A stretch of DNA of 46,164 nucleotides from an uncultured Atopobium sp. (GCA_946999785.1 CAMQEO010000002.1:1-46164), one strand, 5' to 3'; shown: positions 35,981 to 44,143, numbered from the stretch's first letter. A program made the numbers and translations. The notes: a model not told the origin generated them from the letters alone.

Positions 35981-36229
35981 ATGGCACATAAAAAAGGTTT
36001 GGGTTCATCCCGTAATGGTCGTGATTCCAACGCACAGCGCCTTGGTACCAAGGTTTTTGGTGGTCAAGACATTAAAGCTGGTCAGATTATTGTTCGTCAA
36101 CGTGGTACACACATTACTCCTGGTGAGAATGTTGGTCGCGGTAAAGACGATACATTGTTTGCATTGGCAGACGGTAAAGTTGAGTTTGTAAAAGGTGCAA
36201 AACATTTTGTACACGTTCGTACTGCATAG
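35981..36229 (+). CDS. rpmA: 50S ribosomal protein L27
   Basis: 82 residues starting MAHKKGLGSSRNGRDSNAQR, typical of L27 without the Firmicute N-terminal propeptide, so no processing protease is needed. The RQRGTHITPGENVGRGKDDT core is conserved. L27 reaches toward the peptidyl-transferase centre. Preceded by TAAGG and closed by a terminator. Confidence 0.97.
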   Translation: MAHKKGLGSSRNGRDSNAQRLGTKVFGGQDIKAGQIIVRQRGTHITPGENVGRGKDDTLFALADGKVEFVKGAKHFVHVRTA

Positions 36230-36272
36230 TTTTGTAATTTACAAACAAGATTTTATATAATGATCTAACATA

Positions 36273-36300
36273 AACCCGTCTGATTGAGGCGGGTTATTTT
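36273..36300 (+). terminator. Terminator after rpmA
   Basis: AACCCGTC pairs with GGCGGGTT (8 bp, one G-T) around a 7-base loop, followed by ATTTTG. It lies 44 bases after the rpmA stop and ends the L21-L27 transcript. Confidence 0.8.
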
Positions 36301-36375
36301 GTATCTTTTTGAAGATCCATACGCACGTGTTCTGTAAGCATAAACTATGGTCACACAAAGTTGTGAGGTGTTAAG

Positions 36376-37425
36376 ATGCCCAACGAAAAAAGTTATGAGA
36401 AAGCATTAGAAACAAGTAATGCAATACAGCAAGATCTTGCTATTCATCCGCAATCATATACCATGCTTACTGGGGATAGGCCAACGGGTAGGCTTCATCT
36501 TGGGCATTATTTTGGAACCCTTAAAGAGCGTGTTCGTCTGCAAAATATGGGTATTAACACCAATATTGTAATTGCCGATTATCAAGTTATTACCGATCGC
36601 GACACCACCGAGCACATTGCTGACAATGTGTATAACATGGTTATTGATTATCTTGCCTGTGGTATAGATCCAGATAAAACTATGATTTTTACGCACTCGG
36701 CTATTCCTGCTGAAAATCAGTTAATGCTTCCGTTTTTATCGCTTCTTACCGAAGCCGAAATGGAGCGAAATCCTACCGTCAAAGCCGAACAAGAGGCCTC
36801 TGGTCATGCCCTGACAGGCTTGTTGCTTACCTATCCGGTTCATCAGGCTTGCGATATCCTCTTTTGCAAAGGAAATATTGTTCCGGTTGGACGCGATCAG
36901 CTTCCACATATTGAAGCTACCAATAAAATTGCTCATCGTTTTAATGCACGCTATGGTAACGTTTTCCCTGAGGTTAATGGTTTACTTACATCTATGCCGC
37001 TGCTTCCGGGCTTAGATGGTCGCAAGATGAGTAAATCCTATGGCAATGCTATTTCTTTGTGTATGGATGAGCAGCAAACTGCAAAACTTATTAAGAAGTC
37101 AAAGACCGACTCCGAGCGTATGATTACTTTTGATCCTGACGCTCGCCCTGGTGTTTCGGCGTTACTTACCACGGCAGGTATTTGTCTTAATCGTGATCCT
37201 CAAGACATTGCTGAAGAGATTGGTAATGCAGGCTCAGGTGCACTTAAATCATTAGTAATTGATGCCGTTAATTCTTACTTTGAGCCAATTCGAGCAAAGC
37301 GTCGCGAGCTTGAACAGGATATGTCTTACATCAAAGATGTTTTACATCAGGGTAATGCTCGCGCTTGCGCCAAAGCAGAACAGACGCTTGCAGAAGTTCG
37401 AGAAGCAATGGGCATGGTGTATTAA
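36376..37425 (+). CDS. trpS: Tryptophanyl-tRNA synthetase
   Basis: 349 residues, class I synthetase charging tRNA-Trp. HIGH-type motif PTGRLHLGHYFGTL near residue 36, and KMSKS motif GRKMSKSYGNAIS near 216. The specificity region AEMERNPTVKAEQEASG and PVGRDQLPHIEATNKIA are typical. N-terminus MPNEKSYEKALETSNAIQ is a short extension of about 27 residues before the core. GAGGTG precedes the ATG. No T-box leader is visible in the 75 bases upstream. It completes the aromatic theme of the window only by chance of location. Confidence 0.94.
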   Translation: MPNEKSYEKALETSNAIQQDLAIHPQSYTMLTGDRPTGRLHLGHYFGTLKERVRLQNMGINTNIVIADYQVITDRDTTEHIADNVYNMVIDYLACGIDPDKTMIFTHSAIPAENQLMLPFLSLLTEAEMERNPTVKAEQEASGHALTGLLLTYPVHQACDILFCKGNIVPVGRDQLPHIEATNKIAHRFNARYGNVFPEVNGLLTSMPLLPGLDGRKMSKSYGNAISLCMDEQQTAKLIKKSKTDSERMITFDPDARPGVSALLTTAGICLNRDPQDIAEEIGNAGSGALKSLVIDAVNSYFEPIRAKRRELEQDMSYIKDVLHQGNARACAKAEQTLAEVREAMGMVY

Positions 37426-37627
37426 TGCAATGCAGAGGTAAAGGCGCACGTTTTGCGATAAACCTTTAGACGTACTCAACTATTTTGTATGTTTCTTTTG
37501 AAAAAAGACATATAGAGCGCGTCTTTACTTGCATGTGTGCGTGTTTTCATTTATAGTAGCTTACGCACTGTTGTTAAGGGTTGTTTACGGTACAAGTTTA
37601 CACCCTAACATGTGCTTTGTTTGATGT

Positions 37628-37702
37628 GGGCGTTTAGCTCAGGGGGAGAGCGCTTCCCTGACACGGAAGAGGTCAGAAGTTCAAATCTTCTAACGCCCAC
37701 CA
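37628..37702 (+). tRNA. tRNA-Val, anticodon GAC
   Basis: Complete cloverleaf: acceptor GGGCGTT with AACGCCC, D arm GCTCAGGGGGAGAGC, anticodon stem CTTCC/GGAAG with loop CTGACAC (GAC), T arm AGAAGTTCAAATCTTCT, discriminator A and encoded CCA. A T-rich run TTTTCTTTT follows. Confidence 0.96.
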
Positions 37703-37753
37703 TTTTCTTTTAAACCATGTGTTAAGTGCATAATTTTTGTTTATGATGACCAC

Positions 37754-37825
37754 AAGCTTAATACCTTATTAATGGTATCAATAAGCATAATTGTTCATTA
37801 ATGGTACCAATAAGCGTAATACCTC
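37754..37825. repeat. Short 29-bp tandem repeat, 2.5 copies
   Basis: Two units of 29 bases (37768-37796 and 37797-37825) beginning ATTAATGGTAYCAATAAG, differing at a few bases, preceded by half a unit (37754-37767). It fills the gap between tRNA-Val and the convergent YbhN-type gene. There are no spacers, so it is not a CRISPR. Confidence 0.75.
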
Positions 37826-37836
37826 ATCAAATAATT

Positions 37837-39126
37837 TTATAACCTTGTTTTCTTTTTTGATTGAGATTTTGTTTTGCTATGTATAGCAATTCTTACCCCA
37901 TCGTTGTGAGGCGATGTATATTCTTTAATGCCTCTTTGTGCGAGACGTTTAACTCGTTTTTCTAGGTGAGTCCATCGTGCATGTATAGTTGCCTGGTGTG
38001 TGGAGCGTAGTCCCAGTAATGGAACAGCTGCAAGAACGGGTAAGAAATACTCGACCATACGCCATACTACATAACCTGCAGCGGTATTTACCCCAAACAT
38101 TGGCATGAATAGGAATGCAAAACCGCCTTCGGCACCAAGTGTACCACCTGGTAGCGGAACAGCGGAGGTGAGCAATTCGAGCATGCTACCGCAGGCAAGG
38201 CACGTAAGAAGATCTGCGGGTAAGCCAAATGCTTTGAGAACAAACCACGGCAGGGCGTATAAGCAGCCCAGTTGAAAGAGCGTTATAACAAGAGCAAGAA
38301 ACATTTCTGACAGATTTTTTGCAGCTGATTTAAAACCGTGAGAAAATTCTATAATTTGTGTTTCCAGTGTTGCTGACCATGCTTGACAGGTTTTTCTAAA
38401 GTAGCCGATGTGAGACATCAAACGAAGCACAAACTTAGCAATACTTGCGATACTTTGTGGCCAGATACAAACGGCAAGTAATCCGAACACCTGCAAAATT
38501 TTAAAGAGGAAAAGTGCCGCACCTACATAGAATACGTCGCCGTAGGTTTCAAAGAAGTAGTGGCCTCTAAAAATCATCATCAGCGCGGCAAATATACCTT
38601 CACCTGCTTCGTAAATAATAAAACGTGTATATTCAAGAGCTCCTGCTTGCGCAATCGAGAGTCCAGCGCGCGTAAGCCTAAAAATTTGTGAAGGAGGACC
38701 TCCTGCGCCGTTAGGTGTTAAGTTGTAGAAAAATATGCCCGATGCTTCTACACTCATAAGATCACGTATACCAACAGGACTATGTGGGTCTTTGATAACT
38801 GCTATAACATATGCGCTTACGCCCAAAATGTAGTAAACCACGTAGCAGAGCATGGCATATATAACCCAATTGGTGTTGACGCCTTGAAGAGCTTCGATAA
38901 ATTCATCGAGCTGACCAGAAAATACCAGATAAAGAAGGTATGCCACCCCAACAGCACATAAAAACAGTAAGCTCTTACGAACAAGAGACATACTTTGTTG
39001 CTCTGCTTGTTCTTGGTTTTCGCTCACACTTGATGATGCTGATACGCGGATAGAAACTTTTTTTTGAATGCGATTTTTTACATCACGAGCTGTTTTGCTT
39101 TGATGAGCCGCATGTGTGTGTTGCAA
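37837..39126 (-). CDS. YbhN / lysylphosphatidylglycerol synthase-type membrane protein
   Basis: 429 residues with about eight membrane helices, of the flippase-like UPF0104/MprF N-terminal family. Diagnostic segments are NLTPNGAGGPPSQIFRL, EGIFAALMMIFRG and the late PLPGGTLGAEGGFAFLF. It lacks the C-terminal aminoacyl-transferase domain of MprF, so it probably moves a lipid or lipid-linked sugar across the membrane, and does not make lysyl-PG itself. The N-terminal 45 residues are polar. The start is TTG 39126, backed by a strong AAGGAGGT seven bases before. It is the last gene of the desulfurase-mnmA-ybhN run. Confidence 0.83.
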   Translation of the reverse strand: MQHTHAAHQSKTARDVKNRIQKKVSIRVSASSSVSENQEQAEQQSMSLVRKSLLFLCAVGVAYLLYLVFSGQLDEFIEALQGVNTNWVIYAMLCYVVYYILGVSAYVIAVIKDPHSPVGIRDLMSVEASGIFFYNLTPNGAGGPPSQIFRLTRAGLSIAQAGALEYTRFIIYEAGEGIFAALMMIFRGHYFFETYGDVFYVGAALFLFKILQVFGLLAVCIWPQSIASIAKFVLRLMSHIGYFRKTCQAWSATLETQIIEFSHGFKSAAKNLSEMFLALVITLFQLGCLYALPWFVLKAFGLPADLLTCLACGSMLELLTSAVPLPGGTLGAEGGFAFLFMPMFGVNTAAGYVVWRMVEYFLPVLAAVPLLGLRSTHQATIHARWTHLEKRVKRLAQRGIKEYTSPHNDGVRIAIHSKTKSQSKKKTRL

Positions 39127-39211
39127 GGTAGTACCTCCTTTCGCGTGTTTTCATGTTGTATCAACTACGTAGCCTTATGTTCAATAGGGTTATATTTTAC
39201 CTCATGTTCTT

Positions 39212-40444
39212 TTAACACCACGAAAGATGCAGGGGTTGCTTTTGAATTATGCCGCCACCTACACAAACTTTTCCTTGATAGATAACACCACTTTGTCCTG
39301 CAGCAATTTTTGGTATGGCACTTTCAAAACGTAGCTCTAATCTATGATCATCTATTGGTTTTACATGCACATCTTGAAGCTTTCCGGTATGACGAAGGCG
39401 GACTTGATATAAAGCGTGTTCGTCGATTGATTCATTAAGAAGATATACATCGTCTAATACCATGGTTTGGCACCATAAATCAGGGCATTGGGTATTAGCT
39501 GTTACATACACGCGATTTTTTTCGGTATCGGTACCAACAACATAGCGTGCAGGTCCTCCACCCAAATTTAAGCCTTTGCGCTGGCCAACGGTGTACAGAA
39601 ACGCTCCGTCATGATGACCTAAAACATTACCAGTTTCCCATTCAATAATGTCACCTGCACGTTTGGAAAGCGTATCAAGTAAAAACGTGCGTATGCCTAC
39701 CTCACCAATAAAACAAATACCGTCCGAGTCTGGTTTTGACTCTATGCCCAAACCACGTGCAGCACACATCTGTCGAACAATTTCTTTAGACGCAATCGAT
39801 CCGATGGGGAATATAGTTTTTTCAAGCAAGGAAGGCTTTACACGCCAAAGAAAATACGTCTGATCTTTGTGTTCATCTGCTGCTCGTAACAGATGTGCGC
39901 TGTTTTGGCTATCGGTATAGACGCGCGCATAATGACCCGTTGCAATAAAATCTGCTCCGTGCTCAAAGGCACGCGTTGCAAAGGTGCCAAATTTTACCGT
40001 TTGATTGCACATCACATCAGGGTTTGGCGTAAATCCGTGCTGATATGCGTCTATGAGGTAGTCTACAACTGTTTCTTTGTACTCTTTTTCGCAATCCCAT
40101 ACTTCTAGGGTAAGGCCTAATTTAACAGCAAGTCGCTCTGCATCCGCTAGATCATCTGCCCATGTGCACTTAAAACCTGGTAAATCGCGCGACCAGTTGC
40201 GCATGTAGATCGCTTTAACGTCATACCCCCATTCTTGGAGTAAGGCAGCAGATAATGCCGAGTCTACACCACCGCTCATACCAAGATATACACGCGCTCC
40301 AAAAGGAGCGTATGAAGGGCGTGCAGGCATTTCTTGAGCCGAGGTAATTACGGTATTGAGCAGGGTGTCTAAATCTGCGTCAGGTTTTAGTGGGGAAGGC
40401 GTATTAAGGGGCGTGCCTGTCTCGTGTGGTGTATTTGTTGTCAT
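39212..40444 (-). CDS. mnmA: tRNA 2-thiouridine(34) synthase MnmA
   Basis: 410 residues. It activates U34 of Lys, Glu and Gln tRNAs with ATP and inserts sulfur from a persulfide. PP-loop GMSGGVDSALSAALL, tRNA/Cys segment NPDVMCNQTVKFG with the nucleophilic Cys, FIATGHYARV, second active Cys in SDGICFIGE, and VGQRKGLNLGGGPARYVV are intact. An N-terminal ~50-residue extension (TNTPHETGTPLNTPSPLKPD) is unusual. ATG 40444 has GGATG upstream; the alternative ATG 40504 lacks a ribosome site. The sulfur donor gene lies directly upstream. Confidence 0.93.
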   Translation of the reverse strand: MTTNTPHETGTPLNTPSPLKPDADLDTLLNTVITSAQEMPARPSYAPFGARVYLGMSGGVDSALSAALLQEWGYDVKAIYMRNWSRDLPGFKCTWADDLADAERLAVKLGLTLEVWDCEKEYKETVVDYLIDAYQHGFTPNPDVMCNQTVKFGTFATRAFEHGADFIATGHYARVYTDSQNSAHLLRAADEHKDQTYFLWRVKPSLLEKTIFPIGSIASKEIVRQMCAARGLGIESKPDSDGICFIGEVGIRTFLLDTLSKRAGDIIEWETGNVLGHHDGAFLYTVGQRKGLNLGGGPARYVVGTDTEKNRVYVTANTQCPDLWCQTMVLDDVYLLNESIDEHALYQVRLRHTGKLQDVHVKPIDDHRLELRFESAIPKIAAGQSGVIYQGKVCVGGGIIQKQPLHLSWC

Positions 40445-40527
40445 AAGTTCATCCGTTCTAGGCGTTTGATGTAAATGCTGTTTGTAACATATACGTTTAA
40501 ACATATGCGTTGAAAACTGCTCGTGCT

Positions 40528-41745
40528 TTACGCATTGGTATGAAGTGATGTGACAGATTCATTATTCATTCTCTCGCATATGATTTTGTCAGTAAGGTTA
40601 AGGCGCTGCATCTCAGAGTTAACTGCCTTTTCTATACTAGAAATTGCATAGGTTATTTCTTCTTGAGTTGTGTGCTTGCCGAGGGTAATTCGCAAGGATC
40701 CCTGTGCTATGTATTCTGGTATTCCAAGTGCTTTGAGTACGTGGGAAATTTTCATCTTACTAGCTGCACATGCAGAGCCTGTCGCAACGTAGACACCCAT
40801 ATTTTCCAATAAAATAATAAGGCGACGTGCTTCTAGATGGGGAAATGATATGTGTAACAACCCTGGTAAGCGATGTCGATCGTTGCGAGGGCCCGAAATT
40901 ACTGCACATTTAAATAAACGAGTTAATTGTTTTTGCATAAAATTTCTATTGCGCTTAAGTTCTTGAAGTCCTGAGCTTGTTCGATATTGTTGAGCGAGCT
41001 CTATAGCTTTGGCAAATGCTATGGTACCTGCAACATTTTCGGTACCAGAACGCATGCCTCCTTCTTGTCCGCCACCTAAAATCTGTGGTTTGAGCGCAAC
41101 GTTTGGCGATACGTACAAAAGCCCAACTTGTTTTGGTCCATAAATTTTAGCCGCCGATAAGGTCATAAGGTCTACGCCTAATGAGGACACATTAACCGAG
41201 CAGGTAAGAGCTGCTTGAGATGCGTCACTGTGAAAAAACAAAGGTGTTGTTTCATGATGAACAAGTCTGCGGTATCGCTCTTGTTCGATAACTAAAGCAA
41301 GCTCGCGCAATGGCTGTATTGTTCCAATTTCGCCATTTGCATATTCTACGGAAACAAGTTGCGTTTGCGGTGTAAGGGCTTTTTGGAGGTTTTCGGGTGT
41401 GATAAAACCTTCTTTTGTTGGAGTAAGCAGCGTATGCTCGCGTTGATTAACGCACGCCAAGATACTATCGTGCTCAAGCGAATCAGAAATAACGGGACCA
41501 GTTACACATGCTAAAGCAAGATTATTTGCCTCTGTTGCACCTGCCGTCATAACAATTGATGCGCTTTTTGTACCAAGTGTTTGTGCAATATGCGCCTTTG
41601 CATTATTGAGATCTTGCCGAATGTGTTGTGCTACACAATAAGAAGCCGAAGGATTGTAAAACTTATGAGTAAAGTAGGGGAGTTGTGCCTCGTAAACCTC
41701 TTTATCCATAGGGGTTGCTGCTGCGTAGTCAAGATAAACTTCCAT
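40528..41745 (-). CDS. Cysteine desulfurase (NifS/IscS family)
   Basis: 405 residues, PLP enzyme delivering sulfur as a persulfide. N-terminal YLDYAAATPMDKEVYEA, ATEANNLALA, HSDASQAA, PLP-Lys segment LSAAKIYGPKQVGLLYV, GGGQEGGMRSGTENVAG and the sulfur-carrying Cys in TGSACAASKMKISHVLKALG are present. The PLP lysine is preceded by Ala where IscS normally has His (SAHK). The Cys loop is short. It precedes mnmA, so its main client is probably tRNA thiolation; no iscU is in the window. ATG with AAAGGA upstream. Confidence 0.9.
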   Translation of the reverse strand: MEVYLDYAAATPMDKEVYEAQLPYFTHKFYNPSASYCVAQHIRQDLNNAKAHIAQTLGTKSASIVMTAGATEANNLALACVTGPVISDSLEHDSILACVNQREHTLLTPTKEGFITPENLQKALTPQTQLVSVEYANGEIGTIQPLRELALVIEQERYRRLVHHETTPLFFHSDASQAALTCSVNVSSLGVDLMTLSAAKIYGPKQVGLLYVSPNVALKPQILGGGQEGGMRSGTENVAGTIAFAKAIELAQQYRTSSGLQELKRNRNFMQKQLTRLFKCAVISGPRNDRHRLPGLLHISFPHLEARRLIILLENMGVYVATGSACAASKMKISHVLKALGIPEYIAQGSLRITLGKHTTQEEITYAISSIEKAVNSEMQRLNLTDKIICERMNNESVTSLHTNA

Positions 41746-41830
41746 GGTGTCCTTTTACATGTTGATGTAAACGTTTTTAAGAGTATGCATCTGGCTATGA
41801 TGCCTGTTGCATGTTTGTCACATACTTGCA

Positions 41831-41836
41831 ATTATA
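41831..41836 (-). promoter_or_regulatory. Possible -10 box of the desulfurase-mnmA-ybhN operon
   Basis: Perfect TATAAT on the minus strand, about 85 bases before the desulfurase start. No good -35 is seen at the right spacing. Confidence 0.4.
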
Positions 41837-41989
41837 CATGATGAAAGCGACCACACGTGCGCATTGGTAGTTGTCACGCATTTTTCAGAGACTCTTTAGT
41901 TTTTAGTACGTGTTCGAATGAAGTCTGAAATTAACCGTTTTTATGAAAGCTGGCTTTATTCAGCACTGCAACAAGTCTTTAAAATATGA

Positions 41990-42018
41990 TTGACAACGAG
42001 TTACAGAGGTCATAGAAT
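41990..42018 (+). promoter_or_regulatory. tetR promoter
   Basis: TTGACA (41990-41995) and TAGAAT (42013-42018) with a 17-base spacer, an excellent sigma-A match. The predicted start site is near 42025, a few bases before the palindromic operator. Confidence 0.75.
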
Positions 42019-42032
42019 TCTAATTACGCAAA

Positions 42033-42047
42033 CTGAACAATGTTCAG
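42033..42047. promoter_or_regulatory. TetR-type operator, copy 1
   Basis: CTGAACAATGTTCAG, a perfect 15-base palindrome (7-bp arms, central A), lying just after the predicted tetR transcription start. A 13-base core of it recurs before the next gene, which implies negative autoregulation. Confidence 0.7.
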
Positions 42048-42174
42048 CATGTGTACCTGCGATCAATATTCGCACTACTTTTCTGCCGAAATAATACGCG
42101 CGAGTATTCACCAGTTGTAGGTGTGCGTTTGTAGCAGACAAAACTGAAGATTATACATACTTAGGGAGGTGAAA

Positions 42175-42738
42175 ATGAATACAGCTGTAACTTCAAGAGA
42201 AGAGATACTTAGTGTTTGTCGTAAGCTTGTTGCCACGTCAGGTTTGACTGATGTCAATATGAGAAATGTAGCGCAACAATGTCATGTGGCACTAGGTTCG
42301 CTGTATTATTATTTCCCTTCTAAAGACGAACTTTTATTGGCAACTGTCGAGAGTGTTTGGGATGATATTTTTAACAGTGAAAAATTAACTCATGCGGCTT
42401 TACCTTTTGATCGCTATATTACGAATTTCTTTGAGCATCTTAAGCGGGGAATCCTGAAATACCCCAATTTTTTTACGGTCCATTCGCTTAGTTTTTCTAC
42501 GCGAGGTCAGGCAAAGGGACAAGAGACGATGCAAAAATATTTGGCAAAGATGAAAACAAATATGCTGCAGGTTTTGCAAAACGATCAGGCGGTACAACCT
42601 GACGTATTCAGTGATGTCTTTACAGAAGATGAATTTGTTGAATTTATTATTATGCATATGATTTCTTTGACGTTGCAGAAAGATTTTGATTATACGGTTT
42701 TGATCGAGATAATTAGACGAATTATTTATTGCAAATAA
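42175..42738 (+). CDS. TetR/AcrR-family transcriptional regulator
   Basis: 187 residues. The N-terminal helix-turn-helix spans about residues 7-55 (SREEILSVCRKLVATSGLTD, then MRNVAQQC, GSLYYYFPSKDELLLA), the typical TetR DNA-binding domain; the rest is a helical ligand and dimer domain with no identifiable ligand. ATG 42175 is chosen as GGGAGG lies six bases before; GTG 42169 is inside that site. Two palindromes, one before this gene and one before the next, suggest it represses both. Its base composition is more AT-rich than the housekeeping genes upstream. Confidence 0.9.
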   Translation: MNTAVTSREEILSVCRKLVATSGLTDVNMRNVAQQCHVALGSLYYYFPSKDELLLATVESVWDDIFNSEKLTHAALPFDRYITNFFEHLKRGILKYPNFFTVHSLSFSTRGQAKGQETMQKYLAKMKTNMLQVLQNDQAVQPDVFSDVFTEDEFVEFIIMHMISLTLQKDFDYTVLIEIIRRIIYCK

Positions 42739-42788
42739 GAATTTTCCCGTTTTGCATCTTGGAACGGAGAAATTTTTTTGCAGCAAAT

Positions 42789-42801
42789 TGAACAATGTTC
42801 A
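42789..42801. promoter_or_regulatory. TetR-type operator, copy 2
   Basis: TGAACAATGTTCA, the exact 13-base core of operator 1, placed 18 bases before the membrane-protein start. It lies within an 18-base spacer between TTGCAG (42778) and TATTAT (42802), a possible promoter; if that promoter is used the transcript would begin close to the AAGGAGG site. Confidence 0.7.
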
Positions 42802-42818
42802 TATTATAAGGAGGAATA

Positions 42819-43358
42819 ATGCAAGTTGTTTTTGAAACGATTTTTGATACAACCTATTTGGTGGCAGTCATCTGTACAGGCGTTAGGTTAATTATATCAG
42901 CTGGTAAAATCAAACAATTTCGTTTGTTTGGGATTATGGCAGTGGTTTTGGGTATAGGAGATGCTTTTCACCTCATGCCAAGGATAATTGCTTTAAACAC
43001 GTTAGGTATAGCAGCGTATCCAGTTGCCTTGGGTATTGGAAAATTGATCACATCACTGACCATGACAGCCTTCTATCTTCTGCTTTACTATGCTTGGCGT
43101 GAACGCTATCAAATTAAGCAGCAAAAACGTTTAACTTATTTGGTGTGGTTATTAGTGGCATTACGAGGATTATTGGTTCTTTTACCACAAAACAACTGGC
43201 TCAGTTCAAATCCTCCTTTAATTTGGGGTATTTATCGAAATATTCCTTTTACTCTCATAGGGTTACTATTGCTTGTCCTGTTTTACCGTTGTGCACTTCA
43301 GCAAAAAGATACAGATTTCCGTTATCTTTGGGTGACTATTGCGCTCAAAAGCTCCTAG
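42819..43358 (+). CDS. TetR-controlled membrane protein, probably C-terminally truncated
   Basis: 179 residues with five to six hydrophobic helices (for example TTYLVAVICTGVRLIISAG, LFGIMAVVLGIGDAFHLMPR, LITSLTMTAFYLLLYYAW, IPFTLIGLLLLVLFY). The pattern GDAFHLMPR, YYAWRERYQI and WGIYRNIPF matches a Firmicute-type family usually next to a TetR gene, as I remember it about 210-220 residues long. Here the protein stops at a TAG just after FRYLWVTIAL, where relatives continue with another membrane helix. Downstream, one frame reads LPVCIYSFLFLLPI and another AYIVSFSCCQYKK, both reminiscent of the missing tail, so a deletion or frameshift is likely. AAGGAGG precedes the ATG. Function unknown. Confidence 0.75.
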   Translation: MQVVFETIFDTTYLVAVICTGVRLIISAGKIKQFRLFGIMAVVLGIGDAFHLMPRIIALNTLGIAAYPVALGIGKLITSLTMTAFYLLLYYAWRERYQIKQQKRLTYLVWLLVALRGLLVLLPQNNWLSSNPPLIWGIYRNIPFTLIGLLLLVLFYRCALQQKDTDFRYLWVTIALKSS

Positions 43359-43423
43359 CTACCCGTTTGCATATATAGTTTCCTTTTCTTGCTGCCAATA
43401 CAAGAAGACGGAAAAGCACTTAC

Positions 43424-43477
43424 AATTAGAAGGAGATATGATATGGAGAAAATTAGAAGGAGATATGATATGGAGAA
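43424..43477. repeat. Exact 27-bp tandem duplication carrying a ribosome site and ATG
   Basis: Two identical 27-base units (43424-43450 and 43451-43477), each containing AGAAGGAGATATGATATGG, that is a strong Shine-Dalgarno sequence followed by ATG. The frame is kept across the duplication (27 = 9 codons), so translation could start in either copy. Confidence 0.9.
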
Positions 43478-43769
43478 AAAATCTGTTTTTGACACACACG
43501 CAATGTATATGACCTTGGCAAACGCTGTACTAGCTTCTATTGCCTCATATACAAGCATAATAAGTCACGAAACCACCCCTGAGTTCTCTTGTACTGTAAT
43601 AGCTGGTTCCATAGTTTTAGTAATTGAAATAGCCATTCTCATAAGGACTATTTACAAAATGAAAGTAGAAGGTAAGAAGGAAAAGTCCGCGTCTGAGAAT
43701 AAGGCACGTACGGATACCGCTTGTAAGATGATGTGTGTAAGTAAGCAGGAATATATCTATTACAATTAA
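43470..43769 (+). CDS. Small two-helix membrane protein, unknown
   Basis: 99 residues from ATG 43470 (MEKKSVFDTHAMYMT). Two likely membrane helices (about 10-32, AMYMTLANAVLASIASYTSI, and 41-61, CTVIAGSIVLVIEIAILIRT) followed by a basic cytoplasmic tail with two Cys (CKMMCVSK). The start could also be ATG 43443 in the first duplicated unit, adding MEKIRRRYD. No family is recognised. It lies just after the truncated membrane-protein gene and shares its frame; it may be an independent small gene of the accessory region. Shine-Dalgarno sequence AAGGAG is good. Confidence 0.6.
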   Translation: MEKKSVFDTHAMYMTLANAVLASIASYTSIISHETTPEFSCTVIAGSIVLVIEIAILIRTIYKMKVEGKKEKSASENKARTDTACKMMCVSKQEYIYYN

Positions 43770-43902
43770 TCTATTACAATCAAATTAATCGCCACATGAG
43801 GTATCGTGTACAACAGCTTAAGAACTAACCTGTGTATATTTCTGGCGCTATAGGACAAAAAGAGCTTAGAATCAAGGCATATCTTATTTGAATGCGTTAT
43901 AC

Positions 43903-44143
43903 ATGTCAGGCAACCAGGACGATCTCCTAAAAGGGTCAAGTCCTGAAAGATACAATGCTGTATGTGAAGGTTTTTTAGACGAATAAAATAGAGATGTACT
44001 CTCCACTTAAGTGGCACAGTACAGAACAATTACGTCAAGCCAATTATTCTTATATTGATTTCTACAATAACCACAGTATTCAAACGGGGCTTAATGGAAA
44101 GACAATTACGCATTGTTGTGCTCTGATTGCACGAAATGTATAA
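43903..44143 (+). pseudogene. IS3-family transposase remnant with two frameshifts
   Basis: Only the C-terminal end of an IS3 (IS150-like) integrase-core transposase remains. In pieces it reads GSSPERYNAVCEGF, then (restoring one T in the T run near 43971 and one A near 43985) FFRRIKIEMYSPLKW, then HSTEQLRQANYSYIDFYNN and IQTGLNGKTITHC. This follows the family pattern SPDNAxCEGFFGRLKxEMFY ... YIxWYNxxRI ... LxG. The last catalytic Glu (in CEGF) is visible, the rest of the DDE domain is gone. No insertion-sequence ends were found. The element is dead. Confidence 0.75.

Larger units (their letters stand above)
41746..42174. other. Intergenic region between the divergent desulfurase and tetR genes
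   Basis: 429 bases without a convincing gene. It holds the desulfurase -10 box, the tetR promoter and its operator. A 23-codon ATG frame at 41918-41989 lacks a ribosome site and is not called. The leader between operator and tetR is about 120 bases with two weak 5-bp palindromes. Confidence 0.6.

Noticed and set aside
36301..36375. T-box or trp leader before trpS
   Set aside because: Only about 75 bases between the rpmA terminator and the trpS ATG; no T-box sequence or antiterminator stem.
37754..37825. CRISPR array
   Set aside because: The repeats are directly adjacent with no unique spacers, and no cas genes are present.
41918..41989. 23-codon peptide before the tetR promoter
   Set aside because: No ribosome-binding site, and it ends exactly at the -35 box; likely chance.
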